Assembly (NCBI GenBank): GCA_029379385.1
Contig: CM055617.1
Span: 1,922,001 to 1,986,000 of the forward strand
Direction: 5' to 3'
DNA: 64,000 bases
Origin: Quillaja saponaria
Taxonomy: Eukaryota > Streptophyta > Magnoliopsida > Fabales > Quillajaceae
Part shown: positions 40,044 through 52,800 of the stretch, piece after piece
Layout of the letters: the number at the start of each line of letters is the position of its first letter
Position numbering within the stretch: position 1 is the first letter of the stretch
Program-made: the position numbers and the translations under genes
The notes under the pieces: model-generated
The model's input: the letters and a program-made list of their open reading frames with translations, nothing else
What the model was told of the DNA's origin: nothing
Databases searched by the model: none

Positions 40044-42220
40044 ATGACGACCAATCCAAGAGCTAACAGCAACCATAGCGACTCCTCCTCCATCGACCCA
40101 CGCAGTGGTTTCTGCTGTAACACTAACATCTACCACAGCCTCAGATCCAGTGTTTCCCTTCCTTCCGAAACCACACCTCTCTCAATTGCCGACTATGTGT
40201 TTAACCTCCTCCAATCATCTCCGCCACCACCAACATCTGCTGCTCTCATCGACTCCACCACCGGCCGCCGCATCACATATCCTGAATTCTCCCATTTTGT
40301 CAAAACCCTCGCTGCTTCTCTCCAGAACCGACTCGGGCTCTCTAAAGGGGACTCTGCCTTCATCCTCTCTCCCAATTCGTACCACATTCCAATCCTCTAC
40401 CTCTCACTTTTCTCAATCGGCGTAATCGTCTCACCTTCCAATCCGGCGAGCACGAGACCCGAGGTTTCCCACCAAATCGAACTTTGCAAGCCAGACATTG
40501 CCTTTACAACTTCCGAGTCCACTCACAAAGTTCCCTCGCTTCGATTTGGTACTGTGCTACTCGACTCACCGGAGTTCGACTCCATGATGACGAGTCCGAC
40601 GGGAGAGTTTTGCAAAATAACAGTTAAACAATCAGATACGGAAGTGATAATGTACTCATCGGGGACCACCGGACCTGTCAAAGGCGTCAAGTTGAGCCAC
40701 CGTAATTGGATATCTGTGGTAGCCGGTAACCATGCGATTCGCGAGGTTCGTTCGTCGCCAGCGGTGTTGTTGTGTATAGTCCCGCAATTCCACGTGTACG
40801 GATTCGGTTTCAGTTTAAGAGCATTGGCATTCGGGCAGACTCTGGTGACTATGAAAATGAGGAGATTTGATCTTAAAGAAATGCTGCAAGCGATTGAGGC
40901 ATTGAGGGTTACCCACGTGGCTTTGGCACCACCGGTAGTTATGATGATGGCGAAGGACGTGCGTGTGATGGACGGCTATGATTTGAGCTCTCTTGAAGTT
41001 ATTCGGTCCGGAGGTGCTCCGCTGCGGCGTAGTGTACTTGATCTTTTGAGCAAACGATTCCCCAATTTGCAGCTTGCTCAGGTTCCCCAAACCTCAAGAA
41101 TAATTATTTTACAAAATTACAGTTTTTATTTTGTATTTTTTATTTATCACAATACCCCCATTGACAAAATTTAATTGATTTTTTGGTTTAAGTCCTTAAA
41201 TTGACAAAGTAAAGTACTTTTTAATGGTAGTAGTATTTGTTTTGAAGGCTTATGGGCTGACGGAGGTAACAGGCCGAGTGTTTTCAGCAGTGGGCAGGGA
41301 AGAAAGCAAATTGGTAGGTGCAACAGGGAAGCTTGTGTCAAATTTTCAAGCCAAGATTGTGGAGCCAGAAACTGACATTTCTCTGCCTCCTTTAAAGCTT
41401 GGGGAGCTTTGGCTTAGAGGACCATGCATCATGGAAGGTAACAATTTCTAACTTGGAATTATGTCTTCGGCTGAAATTTTTTTATAGAGAAAAATGTGTC
41501 TGATTGTAGGATACGTGGGGGACGAAGAAGCTACAGCTGCAATTGTTGATAAGGAGGGTTGGTTAAGAACTGGTGACCTGTGTTATTTTGACAAAGAAGG
41601 TTTCTTATTTTACGTGGACAGGATCAAGGAATTAATCAAATACAAAGGCTACCAGGTGGTTTTTTTTTTTTGCACCTTGTCATCAATTTTCCTATTTTTC
41701 TTCTTGCCCTTAATTTTAGTAAAGCATCTGATTACGTTGCAAATATTTTTTGTTCTTAGGTTGCCCCAGCAGAATTGGAACATCTGCTTCAATCCCATCC
41801 AGATATTCTTGAGGCAGCTGTTGTTCCGTATGTATTTTATTCACAGTATCATGTCTGCTATTCATATTAGATGATGCAAGTCACAAAAGAAAATGAAAAA
41901 TGGCAGGTATCCTGATGAGGAAGCAGGTCAAGTACCCGTGACATTTGTGGTTAGACGATTTGGAAGCCACGTTGATGAACTACAAATCAAAGATTTTGTT
42001 GCCAAACAGGTATAACAATAAGGAATGGTTTCCCCTAATTCAAAGGTAGTTCTTGGGAAACAAAACTCACTTGTGAAACAAGATTTTGTTGCAGGTGGCG
42101 CCATACAAGAGAATACGAAGAGTAATGTTTGTCGAGACACTTCCCAAGAATTCTCCCGGAAAGGTGTTGAGGAAGGAGTTGATCAAACTTGCATTGCTGA
42201 ATGTTAACTCCAAGTTATAG
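40044..42220 (+). CDS. 4-coumarate-CoA ligase-like acyl-CoA synthetase with peroxisomal PTS1
   Basis: An adenylate-forming enzyme that joins a carboxylic acid to CoA through an acyl-AMP intermediate. Six exons: 40044-41081, 41248-41437, 41510-41655, 41760-41827, 41907-42009 and 42095-42220. They total 1671 nt, giving 556 residues, the usual length. The AMP-binding motif [18 protein letters not shown] is near residue 203. [17 protein letters not shown] (at the box II position), [27 protein letters not shown] and the final PGKVLRKEL with the catalytic lysine all follow. The last three residues are SKL, the canonical peroxisomal signal. Peroxisomal 4CL-like enzymes of this clade (OPCL1, At4g05160, At5g63380 types) activate jasmonate precursors or fatty acids rather than coumarate. 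Substrate cannot be read from sequence alone. It lies tail to tail with LOX6, 494 bp between the stops. Confidence 0.92.
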
Positions 42221-42714
42221 ATGTACAATATGTGAGGTTCAAACATTTTTTGACCTTTAAATCCAAACTTGCTCTAGAATTCCTGTCAATAGAAGGAAGA
42301 ATATGGTTCAGATATTAATGGTATGATACAATGGTCATCTTCCGCAAATCTCCTGCTGGACAACATTGCTTCAAACAGTTTAGAATTTGGGAACACTCCT
42401 AATTGTCTCTCCTTGCACACATTAATCCCAACCGGAAATATCTTGCTAATGGGTTCTAAAGAATATAAAACACCATTACTGGCAGTAATTCAAGCAGTCT
42501 AGTATCCAGGAATGGGTGATCTCATCTATATTCTACAAGCTAAGCTAAGTGAACAAAATAACATTTGGGTGACAAGCAGGGGTAGTTCAGCAATGGGTGT
42601 TATGTGTTATTATTATATACAAGCTTTTTAGCTGAAAAGCAAGCAGTAACCATAAAAATTATTATACAACTGAAAAAGGAGATCCTACCCAATGGAATAA
42701 TTAGCTAAAATCTG

Positions 42715-45700
42715 TCATATGGAGATGCTATTGGGGATTCCACGACCAGTTACCCCTGGACCTGATGAAGGAAGCAGCAGTTCATAGGGAGGGACACCTG
42801 CACCGCTTCTGTTTTTCAGAGTATTATCTTTATTTCTTAACTTTATTATTTCTTCTATCTCCTCCAATCTAGCAGAGAATTTCTTAAACAGTTTCAGAAT
42901 TTTGTGGTCATTGATCCAATCTCTATGTTGTGCATTCACTTGACCCAAGTACTCTTCATCAGCGGAATGAGTCGATAATGTGTCCTGAACAGCCATAACT
43001 TTGGTTGCTTGAAGTTGAGTTGGCAATGAAGACAGGAAAACAAGCTGAGGGTTTTGAATAAACTTCTCATAATCAGGCTCATTCTCTTGTGGAACAAGTT
43101 TTCTCATGAGTGTAGGACGATTTGGCACATATCCTCCAAAAGGGTACTGTCCAAAGTTAATAGCTGCATGTTGACCTGAAGCAACCCAAATAATTGTGGT
43201 AAGTATACCAGACAAATCCTCATTATTGTCCAGTCTTGGCCACCACGACTCATCCCTTTTGTCATAGTGACCCTTGTTCTTAATTTCATTCCACCACGCT
43301 TGGAGCTCAACATCAGATGTGACAGAAATTGGGTCGTAGTAGAAGTGCTCAACATAGGATTCTACCCATTCTTGTATAGCAGACCATATGAGAAGCCCGT
43401 CTGCAGCGTAAGGGTAGTCTTCAATCACAAGTTTCACACCACAGGGCATTGAAGGATCTTTTACTGCCATACCCCTAAAACATAAAACAGTTATTACTTC
43501 TAGGCCACCAAGAAGAATGGGCTGAAGATCTTGGAGTAGGCAACAAGGTAGGGAAGTGACTCCGAACAAGACTTAAAAGGGTTACCTCCGAACAAGATCT
43601 GCTGGAAGTGACTCCATATCAAATCGCCACATATTCTCATAAGCTGCTGAGCTTAGCTCCATCCCGTACTTTCCTGGACTGAAACAAGCTTCAATTACCC
43701 CACCTCCATTTATTAGACTTTGTCGTGCAAGTGCATTAATTTCCAAGGTGTAGCGCATATGAGGGTGAAGCAGCTTGTAAATGGGATGCATTGAGCTAAG
43801 CTGTCTATGAGTAGCAATTATGTATGGCTCCATGCAAGCATGAGTTCTCAACCTGCATGTCATGAATCTCCCACACATCAGTAGTTTACAAGTCTGACTT
43901 CTCATTGAAAATGCAAATCTCTTCAATCTGAATATGGTCAGATTTTAGTAGGTTTACATGCTAAAAATATTCACATTATTATAGATTTCTATTAGACTCA
44001 AATTAGTCCTGTATGATGTAATTTAAAACTCATGCATGAACATATATAATTATCTTTTACCAATGATTTACTAGTTGATGAATGCCAGCATCATTTGAGC
44101 AAGCATGAGCTTTTGCTAGCTTCCAAATCCAATGCATTGTAGCATCATGGCCATGTGTGTAAACACGTTTGTTTCGAGGTGACGAAGGTGCGGGAGAAAG
44201 TGAAAGCTCAATAGCTATTGGCAGTAGAATACCACTCTGGCTATAGAATAAAACTGTTCTAGATGCATAAGCTTTCCTCCCAGGCAAGGAGTTTATCTTC
44301 TTGATAAATGGAAGAAGCATGTCATGGAAATCAAGTATAAATAGTCGCTTCTCCTCAATAGCCTGCATAAAAAATGTCAGGGGCAGAAGAGGCAGGGTTA
44401 TGTTTATATGAGCATTTCTCCTCTTCACAAAGTTGTTTTGCTCAAATTTTATTGTCTTGCATTTCTGCAATGTGGTTTTTATCACCTAAAAGAATTAACT
44501 TCTATATATGAACAGTCATATATACCTATAGAAGGGATGAATCTTAATGCATGAAGGTAACAAGTAACAGTTTGGTAATACCTTTTCCATGCTGAGTCCA
44601 TGGAGTTCCTGCTCTATCAATTCCTTTGTTATAGCTGACTCTCGGGGACCATAAACAGCTGGGTCTAGTTTGCTCAGAATAGGAAATTCCTGGAAAAATA
44701 TTGGTGGGACTGTTAAGAATTTGTACCCCTTTTAACTGTAATAGATTGTTTCCAAATTTACCTTCAATAGCTCAATGTTCACCGGGTTGACCCCAGCTAA
44801 AGTCTGGCGAGCAAACTCACTGTCCCGCAACCAAGCAAATCTGTCTCCTGGACATAGAAGACAAGTAAGGAATAATACTAATGAGTGGACGTGGTTTCAG
44901 ACTCAGCAAAACATGCTTGACAGTCATATAACACGAGCCTCATATCAACCCCCTGTTATGAAACTATAAAGGAAGATTGATGGGGAAGAAGTGTATTTAC
45001 GTTTTATAATATGCGGGATTTCATATTTTAGCAACCTCTGCCCAACAGTCAGAACCTGATTCATCATTTTGTCCAATAACAGATTTTGATTTACTTCTTT
45101 TTGTTCTTCATTTTTCAAGAGAACGCCATCAATATAAAGTTTATCGATTTCAGAAAAACACTTGAATGAGATGTCTGAACTTGATAATGAAGCTGCAAGG
45201 GAGGGTATCAGATTGTGGAACAGAGCTTTCAACCTTCCAGCGGAGAAAGTATTCTGCTTGATCTCTTCAAAAGTTTCATCACGGGGAACATAAACTGGAT
45301 GGGGCTTTTCGATTCTGCTCTCAGAAAGAGGATCTATCCATATCCACACAGGGAGGTTCCACGCCAAATTAGATATTTGCTCAATAAGCAAAAAGTTTAT
45401 AGAGGACTAAGGATGTATAGTTTAATAGACAATGTACCTGTTCTCATTGGAGGTCGGCCAGTTCTACAGCGTCTAGGATAAGGCCACTCCTCACCAACTA
45501 GGTTCGGCCTAGCAAGATCCTCATCCTTATCAGGATTACCCAAGTCATTGTAAGGAGCATAATCATAGATTCTATCATGTGGCTTTCTCTCGCCTTTCCC
45601 GGCACCCCTAATGCTCAACAAGTCTTCCCTTCGAAGATCTTTGATACCAGGTTGTGTTTGTGATGGTAAGCATGCCTGTCCAAAACAAAATGCTAATATG

Positions 45701-48607
45701 AGTTTTTTGACTTTCTGATAAGAGGGAAAAGAAGTTACCCCTACACTTTGAGACAGTTCTGACTTGATTTTTAAAGATGATTCTACTTTCAGGATTATCT
45801 TTCCGTGAATGAATCCATGTATTCGCTAGGAAGAAAATGGGACCGCCATCAAAGCCATGAACAACAATCTGCGACAAGTAGAACTCTTTTCCCTGAAGAT
45901 TGGTAATGAGAACAGCCCCAGGACATCCAAAATCATTTGGAACAGTGAAATTAGCAGCATATTCAACAATGTGAGAATGGTTTGATGGCTTTGGCAACCA
46001 GCCTCTGACAGAGGATTGGACACTCTTTCCAGAATTGGTAACTGTAAGAGCAAGTCAACCATATAAGCAACTCTATAGTAATGAAAAATTCCCATCAATA
46101 TGTTTTTGTTTAACTTTGTTAGCTATGAACAAGGTTTAAAAATTCGTATCGAAACATGCAAAACGTTTCTTTTTCCACACTACTCGAAGTAAAACTTACT
46201 TACAGAACGCAACCACCATTTTCACACGAAAGGGATGTTTCCACATCAAATATGGATGTTTTTACACAAAACAAGATTTTTTTTCATCGTTTTTCACACG
46301 AAACGGATCGATACAAACAGGATATTTTCAGAATTTAAAAATCTAAAATTTTAGCTATAATTCTCTTCATATTTTAGGATTTCAATTTTTTTTTTAATCT
46401 TATTTGATGTATATTTAGATGTATAATTTAGCGATGATAATTCTTTTTAGGATTTCATCCATGTTAGGTTTCTTGGTATTTATTTTATTAATTTTTTATA
46501 CAAATATTTTGTAGTAATTTAATTTAACTTAGAGATGAATAATATTAAAATTTCAGAACATATATATATTAGTTCAAATTAAAAAAATTCATTAAATATG
46601 GGTTAAATACCTGTTAGTCATTCTACTGTTAGTTAGATATGATTGTAGTTTAATATTTTTTTTTCTAATTTGTATGTCCATGTTTATAATTTTACTTTAT
46701 TATGTATTTAATAGTGTTTTATATACTAATTAATAATATTAGATACCTATAATTATTATAATATGTGTTTTATTATATATTTTTATGTGTTTTTACAAAA
46801 ATTAGCATTTCCATACTATTTCCATATTGTTTCTCGAATCTTTTTTTTTTCTAGGCTTATCAAAACTATACCTCAAAACGAATTTTAGTTCCTTGGCTAT
46901 GAATTAAACCAAAAAAAGAAGTGAAGAGAAGAAGAAATCTAACTTCATTCATCTGCAGTAGTATATGCAAGAAATTAAAATTCATTTTGATATACTATTT
47001 TGATAAGTCCAGAAACGAAAACGATTCAGGAAATAATATGAAAATGGTATGAAAGCACTAATTTTTGTGAAAATACATAGAAACATACAATAAAACAAAT
47101 ATCATGATAATTGTAAGTATCCAACATGATTAATTTAGTACATAAAATACTATTAAATGCATATCAAAGAAATTTTTTTCGGCATAGACATACAAATTGA
47201 AGAAAACATCAAATTACAATCAACAGTGGAGTGGCTAACAGGTACATATCCAGAATAATATAATTGTCTAAGAAGAAAATGATAGTATTGTTCAACCCAT
47301 ATTTAATAAAATTTTAATTTGAGCCAACATGTATATGGACTGAAATATTAATATTATCCATCACTAAGTAATTAAATTAAATTAATACAAAATATTTGTA
47401 TAAAAAAAAAAAAGACTTAAAATGTGTGAAATCTTAAAAATAATTATTCTCACTAAATTATACCATCTTCACATCATATAAGATTAAACAATTAATAAAA
47501 TCCTAAAATATGAAAAGAAACAAAGCCATAATTTTAAATTTTCAAATCCTTGTGTTCATCCGTTTTCTATGAAAATAATGAAAACGATCACGTTTTGTGT
47601 GAAAATAGTAAAAACGACCATGTTTCAACTGAAACTTTAAGATTGCGTTTCTGTAAGTGAATTTTGCTTCGAATGATGTAAAAACAGAAACGTTTCGCAT
47701 GTTTCGATCGTTTTAACATGAGTTTTTAAACCTTAGTAGTATGCAGATATTACATTGGCCTTTTTTTAAACTTAAAAGTCAAAAAAGAGAAGCTGCAACG
47801 CAACCCTTCCCTTTTGAGTTTTTCCCTCTTTGTAAGACAAAAAGGTTTGATTTAGTACTTAACAATGAGAAAAAGGTCATCATCTTTTTATTGTGAGAAA
47901 GGAAAAAAAAACCATCAATTTTATAAGCTTTTAGAAACTATTTGAACTACAAAGACAAAATATACGACGCAAAAATAAAATATCATGACGGATAAAGAAA
48001 TCCAAATATTGTTGCACAAAACTTCTGTTTCCAGTGTAAAGTTATTAGATTCCCATCTGATGAAGCCAAAAACCAAGAGAAAGAAGTTATTAAATCCCAA
48101 AACAAATACTATTTTGTACACAAAACTACTTTGTACCCATTAAAGACAATAGAAAGATACATGCATACTCACAAAACTGTAAAATTAAGCTCAAAACTAA
48201 CCAGGATCAATTTCCTCACTGATAAGCTGAATCTGGATCCCCTGTCCAATCCCATTCATGAAGTACTCCCACTGATCCTCCATCTTCTCATTAATCTTCT
48301 CCTTCATCTTCTTCCTAATAGTCACTACTGCCCTCACTTCGATCGAGGAATTAGAAGACGAAGAAGTTAGGACCGACCCGTTGATGTCTTTGCTATCCAG
48401 TGGAGACGTCGTAGTCTCCACTGTTTTGTCCCCACCACTGATCGCCGCTAGAATCTTCCCATTCCGGCTGACCCATCTACCGGATTCGAGAAAACCTAAC
48501 TTCCGACCTATGCCATATCGGAAGTTGTCTGAGATCATCCAAGATCGCCGGAGAGAGTCGTCGGAGATGTTTGACTTTAAAAAATTCCCCGGATTAAAAG
48601 CAAACAT
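42715..48607 (-). CDS. LOX6: Lipoxygenase 6-type, chloroplastic 13-lipoxygenase
   Basis: A non-haem iron dioxygenase that peroxidises linoleic or linolenic acid in plastids, an entry step to jasmonates. Nine exons: 48202-48607, 45764-46041, 45438-45675, 45001-45333, 44762-44847, 44582-44689, 44061-44362, 43586-43852 and 42715-43474. They total 2778 nt, giving 925 residues, close to other LOX6 proteins. I chose ATG 48607; the upstream extension has only a GTG. A Ser/Arg-rich transit peptide precedes the PLAT domain. The iron ligands are present: His578 and His583 (IHQLVNHW), His775 and Asn779 ([11 protein letters not shown]), and the C-terminal Ile925 (NSISI). Other signatures are [17 protein letters not shown] and NKGHYDK. 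Intron 1 (46042-48201) holds a large palindrome. In Arabidopsis LOX6 (At1g67560) also neighbours urease. Confidence 0.96.
46131..47734. mobile_element. Foldback-type element: 1.6-kb near-complete inverted repeat in LOX6 intron 1
   Basis: Two arms of about 755 bp (46131 to about 46,888 and about 46,977 to 47734) are imperfect reverse complements around a loop of roughly 90 bp. Paired landmarks: aaggttta at the left tip with taaacctt at the right tip; gaaacatgcaaaacgtttct (46151) with agaaacgtttcgcatgtttc (47686); attttaggat (46371) with atcctaaaat (47500); ggcttat (46854) with gataagtcc (47002). No long frame or transposase is present, so it is non-autonomous. The superfamily is unclear: the long terminal inverted repeats suggest a MULE-like or foldback MITE, but I found no clean target-site duplication. 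The right-hand tip lies about 470 bp from exon 1 and the left about 90 bp from exon 2. Confidence 0.85.
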
Positions 48608-49872
48608 GGTTTCTCTATGAGAAACTCTTTGACGCACTCACTAGTAAATTACAACAAGAAGAATGACACCCACCAACTAAAAATGCTGAGGGAGAGACTC
48701 ACTCATTGAGTGAAACGCAGACAGAAATTTCAAAGTAGAAACCATGTGCACACAATGGAAAAATAGACAGATGCAACGCGAGTAACTGCAACCACCACGC
48801 CCAAATATTCGCGGGTGAGAACACGGTCCAATGATTGGGGTTGAGGTGTGGGAATCCACGAGCACTTCAAGCGAATCTTATAAAGTTTTAGGCTTTAGCG
48901 CGTAGAACAAAATAGCATGTAAAAAATGTCATTTATAAACAAAGCAAGTCGTGTAAAATGCGAGGAAAACTTGTCCAGAACCGGAACACAAATTTTAGTG
49001 GTAATTAATTTTTATTTTTATTAAAAAAGAAAAAAAAAGAGAAAGTGGTGAAGGTTAGAAATTTATTTTCTAGATCCACTCGACCACTCCAATTAGAACC
49101 ATAGGTGGATGTCATGGAACATGTTCCCCATTCTTTGCAATATATAATTCATTGATTTGCCTTTTGGAGCTAGAAATAGAATGTTTGAATCAAAATGTGT
49201 TTTAAGTTTGTGGATCCTGGATTTTAGCAACAAAAAAAAAAGGGTTTGTGGATCATGGACAGCCTCGTTCCTCATAGGAGAAAAAGTATGGTTTGTAAAG
49301 CGAAAGAAAGTGGGTAATCATAAATGCATGACTGAAAAGGTCGGTGCACCTTTATCCAATTCACTTGGTCAAAAATCAGATAAAAAGAAAAGTGGATCCT
49401 CTTTTGTACGAGAACTTGTATGAAGAGAGAATAGACGAGCGTATAGAGGTGCAAGGCCTTTCAATGGCTAAACGATAGTTCTGTTCTAATTCTACCTTTA
49501 GGGGTTACACCCCCAAACGATGGAACATTTTCAATTTATAGTCAACAAAAAACTTAGGATATTGGCTCAATCTATCCCCTATAATTTGAGGAAGAAATGG
49601 AAGATGGTCGATTGGCTTGTGAAAGAAAGAGAGAGTAACAATGAAATCAGACCAAGACAGGGGGGCACATACAAGATGCTCAAATCTGGTGGTGTCAAAC
49701 AGTCATGTATACGGCATATAATGCATATCAATGAGAAACATTATTATTCGAATATTCACATGAAAAGGCTCATAACTTGTCCGGAAATGTAATAGGAAAT
49801 TGCATTGGATTAGTTTTATAAGGGTCTTGCATATGCACTTTTGAACAGAAGGCACATAAATTGTGAATGAGC
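48608..49872. other. LOX6 promoter region and urease 3' flank
   Basis: About 1.27 kb between two minus-strand genes. LOX6 regulatory DNA should lie just right of 48607. A 90-codon ATG frame at 49520-49792 (plus strand, Lys-rich) has no domain I recognise and is left uncalled. Confidence 0.5.
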
Positions 49873-52800
49873 TTAAAAGAGGAAGTAATTCCGAGAAAGG
49901 GGAACCGTGTTGGCTGCCGAGCAGGTGAGAACCTCACCATCTGCAGTCACTGTATATGTTTCTGGGTCAACAGTAATCTCGGGAAGCGCATCATTCAGCT
50001 TCATGTCAAGTTTGGAGAGTGCCCTCACATTGCCTACGGCTTCTACTCTCTTATTGAGTCCATACAAGGCTTTTACTCCATTATCAAGAGCTGCCTGTTT
50101 GTGCAGAAAATATAATTTATTATTAGAAAGAGAAAGAGACACGCACTGCTCAAAGCACATATCATTGAGTGAGTGAAAGTTTTATACCTTGCTCACAAAA
50201 GCAATGGAGTGAGCACTTCCAGCCTTGCCAAATGCTCCAAACATGGGCCTCATAATTACCTACAAAAGCTCATGTTTCTTAGTCTTGTCTTTCAGGAGCT
50301 GTATCACTTCCAGCAAGTTACTCTTAAAAAATCTAGTATATAGACTTCTTTCAGCAAACCTAACATAATCTTGTGACACCATCCAGATTTATTTATAACT
50401 TTTTAATGATCGTGCCTCCCCAAGTATGTTGGTTTGACATATAAACTACATTGGACATGGGGAACATCAGACCATCACCTCAAACTCAAAAAACCAGGGG
50501 GCTGGCAAATAAAAGACACGGATTAGGGATATATGATATATGTGACTACGTAAAGATTCACTGGATTTTCCTATTGCCCTATTAGAAATGCCTGTTAAGT
50601 TGCCACTGGCCTTGCATAAAAGATGGCAACTTTACCGGTTCAGGTGTGGGGATGCTTGCGTTTGGATCACCCATGTTAGCCCATGCAATAACACCACCTT
50701 TTATCACTATTTCCGGTTTTGCCCCAAAAAAGGACGGTTTCCACAGAACAAGATCAGCCAACTTTCCCACCTGCATAAATACATGTAAATGAGAAGGATA
50801 CAAACGAAGAAAAGTTAATTTAGTGTACTTAAACTGTAGGTGAGAGTATAATAAATATATAATAAAATTATGAAAATACCCATTCCTTAATTTGCATATC
50901 ATGCCAATTGTACCTTTTTGTCAGAAACACCCTTAATTTCAATCAACCAGACAGCTCGATGACAAGATATACCTCATTTCAAATTAATCTAATTCAATTT
51001 TTAGATTTTATGTAAATATCAAGGTTATTGAGTGAGGATATAGAAATTTACAGTACCATACCTCAACTGAACCAACATACTCAGAGAACCCATTTGCTAT
51101 TGCTGGATTTATTGTGATTTTTGCAATGTAGCGTTTGATCCGGACGTTGTCTGACCCAAGAGGCTGATCTGGTCCTCTTTGTGACTTCATCTTGTTGGCA
51201 GTTTGCCATGTTCGACTTATCACCTAAAAGTAATTAATGCCACAGACACACTGTCATTTTCAGGTGTTAATTGCCACAGTATATGTAGTTCTGTTAAGTG
51301 CTGCGTTTGTTTATAAGCCCCACGCTTCACAGAATAGCGGATGATCTTTAAGTTACCTATAGTACTTCTACATGGTTAGACCTGATCAAGCTTCAGGACG
51401 GAGTTTAGATCTCTAATTAGCATAATATCCCACACCTTAGCGGAGCCCAAACTGGATGGACCTATACATAAGCCCCTGACCTGAGCATAAAGCCTGAGAC
51501 CGGAGCCCAAGGCCCTAAGTTAATTGATTTTTGCAGATTTTCCATATTTATATTGAAAAGTCTACATATGTATTAGAACCCCATCAAATCATAAGCTATA
51601 TCTGAACAAGCACGTATTAACCATCAAGCCACTCAATTACTCCTAGATGACATAACTGAAGGATAATTTACTCTTGTTACCTTGTGAATCACATCATCCT
51701 AATAACTTGAAATTCTCAAATAAACTCCAAGATACTGGATAGATTCTTATTCCAAATGCTATTTACATTGGTAGGAGCTGTTAATATAGTAATTAAAGTA
51801 GCAAGGCCGAAGACAAAATGTATTTCAAGCAAGAAGCTAATAAGAAATATAAAGAATGGAATAAATAATTATATGTTAAAAGAATTCCAGAAACAACTGA
51901 AACCATCAGGATGTAAATGGCATATCTAATCATATTGAATTAAGACTTATACAGACTGAGCTAAGCTGAGTAAAGGATGAACCTCTCCAATTCGACCCAT
52001 AGCCTGCGAGTCTGAAGATATAATGCTAATTGCCCCCATATCATGCAAAATATCTTCAGCAGCGATTGTTTCAGCCCTAATCCTCGATTCTGCAAAAGCT
52101 ACATCTTCTGGAATATCCTTATCAAGGTGATGGCAGACCATCTGTATGTCACCAAATTCTAAACTCAGGAATGCATATCCATAACACATACTGTATTATT
52201 TCTGCTATTATCATCTCATACCAGCATGTCAAGATGCTCATCAATAGTATTGCGAGTAAAAGGACGAGTGGGGTTTGTTGACGAGGGAAGAACATTTTTC
52301 ACACCACATACTTTAATGATATCTGGAGCATGACCACCACCTGCACCTTCACTGCCAGAAGGACACAAAGAACAAACATCAACATCCTATAACAGTAAAC
52401 CTTGAGCAGAAAATATATAACTATGAATCCATCCTGTCCTACATGTAGATCAGCAGGGAAGAGCTGGACGTGCAATATAATTGGTGGTCAAAAGAAGAAA
52501 ATTTGCATGATAATGTGAGGATTAAAAAAGACAGCCAGTAAATGCGGAAAACATGACACTCTTAGAAATGTGAATGCCCTATTTTCAGATACAGGGAAAA
52601 AATATCAAACTATAGCCTATATGAAACCATAACCAAGATCCGACTAAATATATTGGATGGATGGGGTTGGGGGAAGATCAGGGTCAATGTAGGGCAGTTC
52701 ATTTCCTCCGATAAATAACGGAGTTTATTTCCTTACTAAATCTTGTTCTCAGCAACAGTAACTACTAATCATGTTATGCACTGGAAACAATTGTAAAGTG

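Noticed and set aside
48608..48637. N-terminal extension of LOX6 to 48637
   Set aside because: The codon there is GTG; the first ATG in frame is at 48607 and fits a transit peptide.
49520..49792. 90-codon Lys-rich frame between LOX6 and urease
   Set aside because: Has an ATG but no known domain, no splice partners and low-complexity residues; cannot be supported as a gene.
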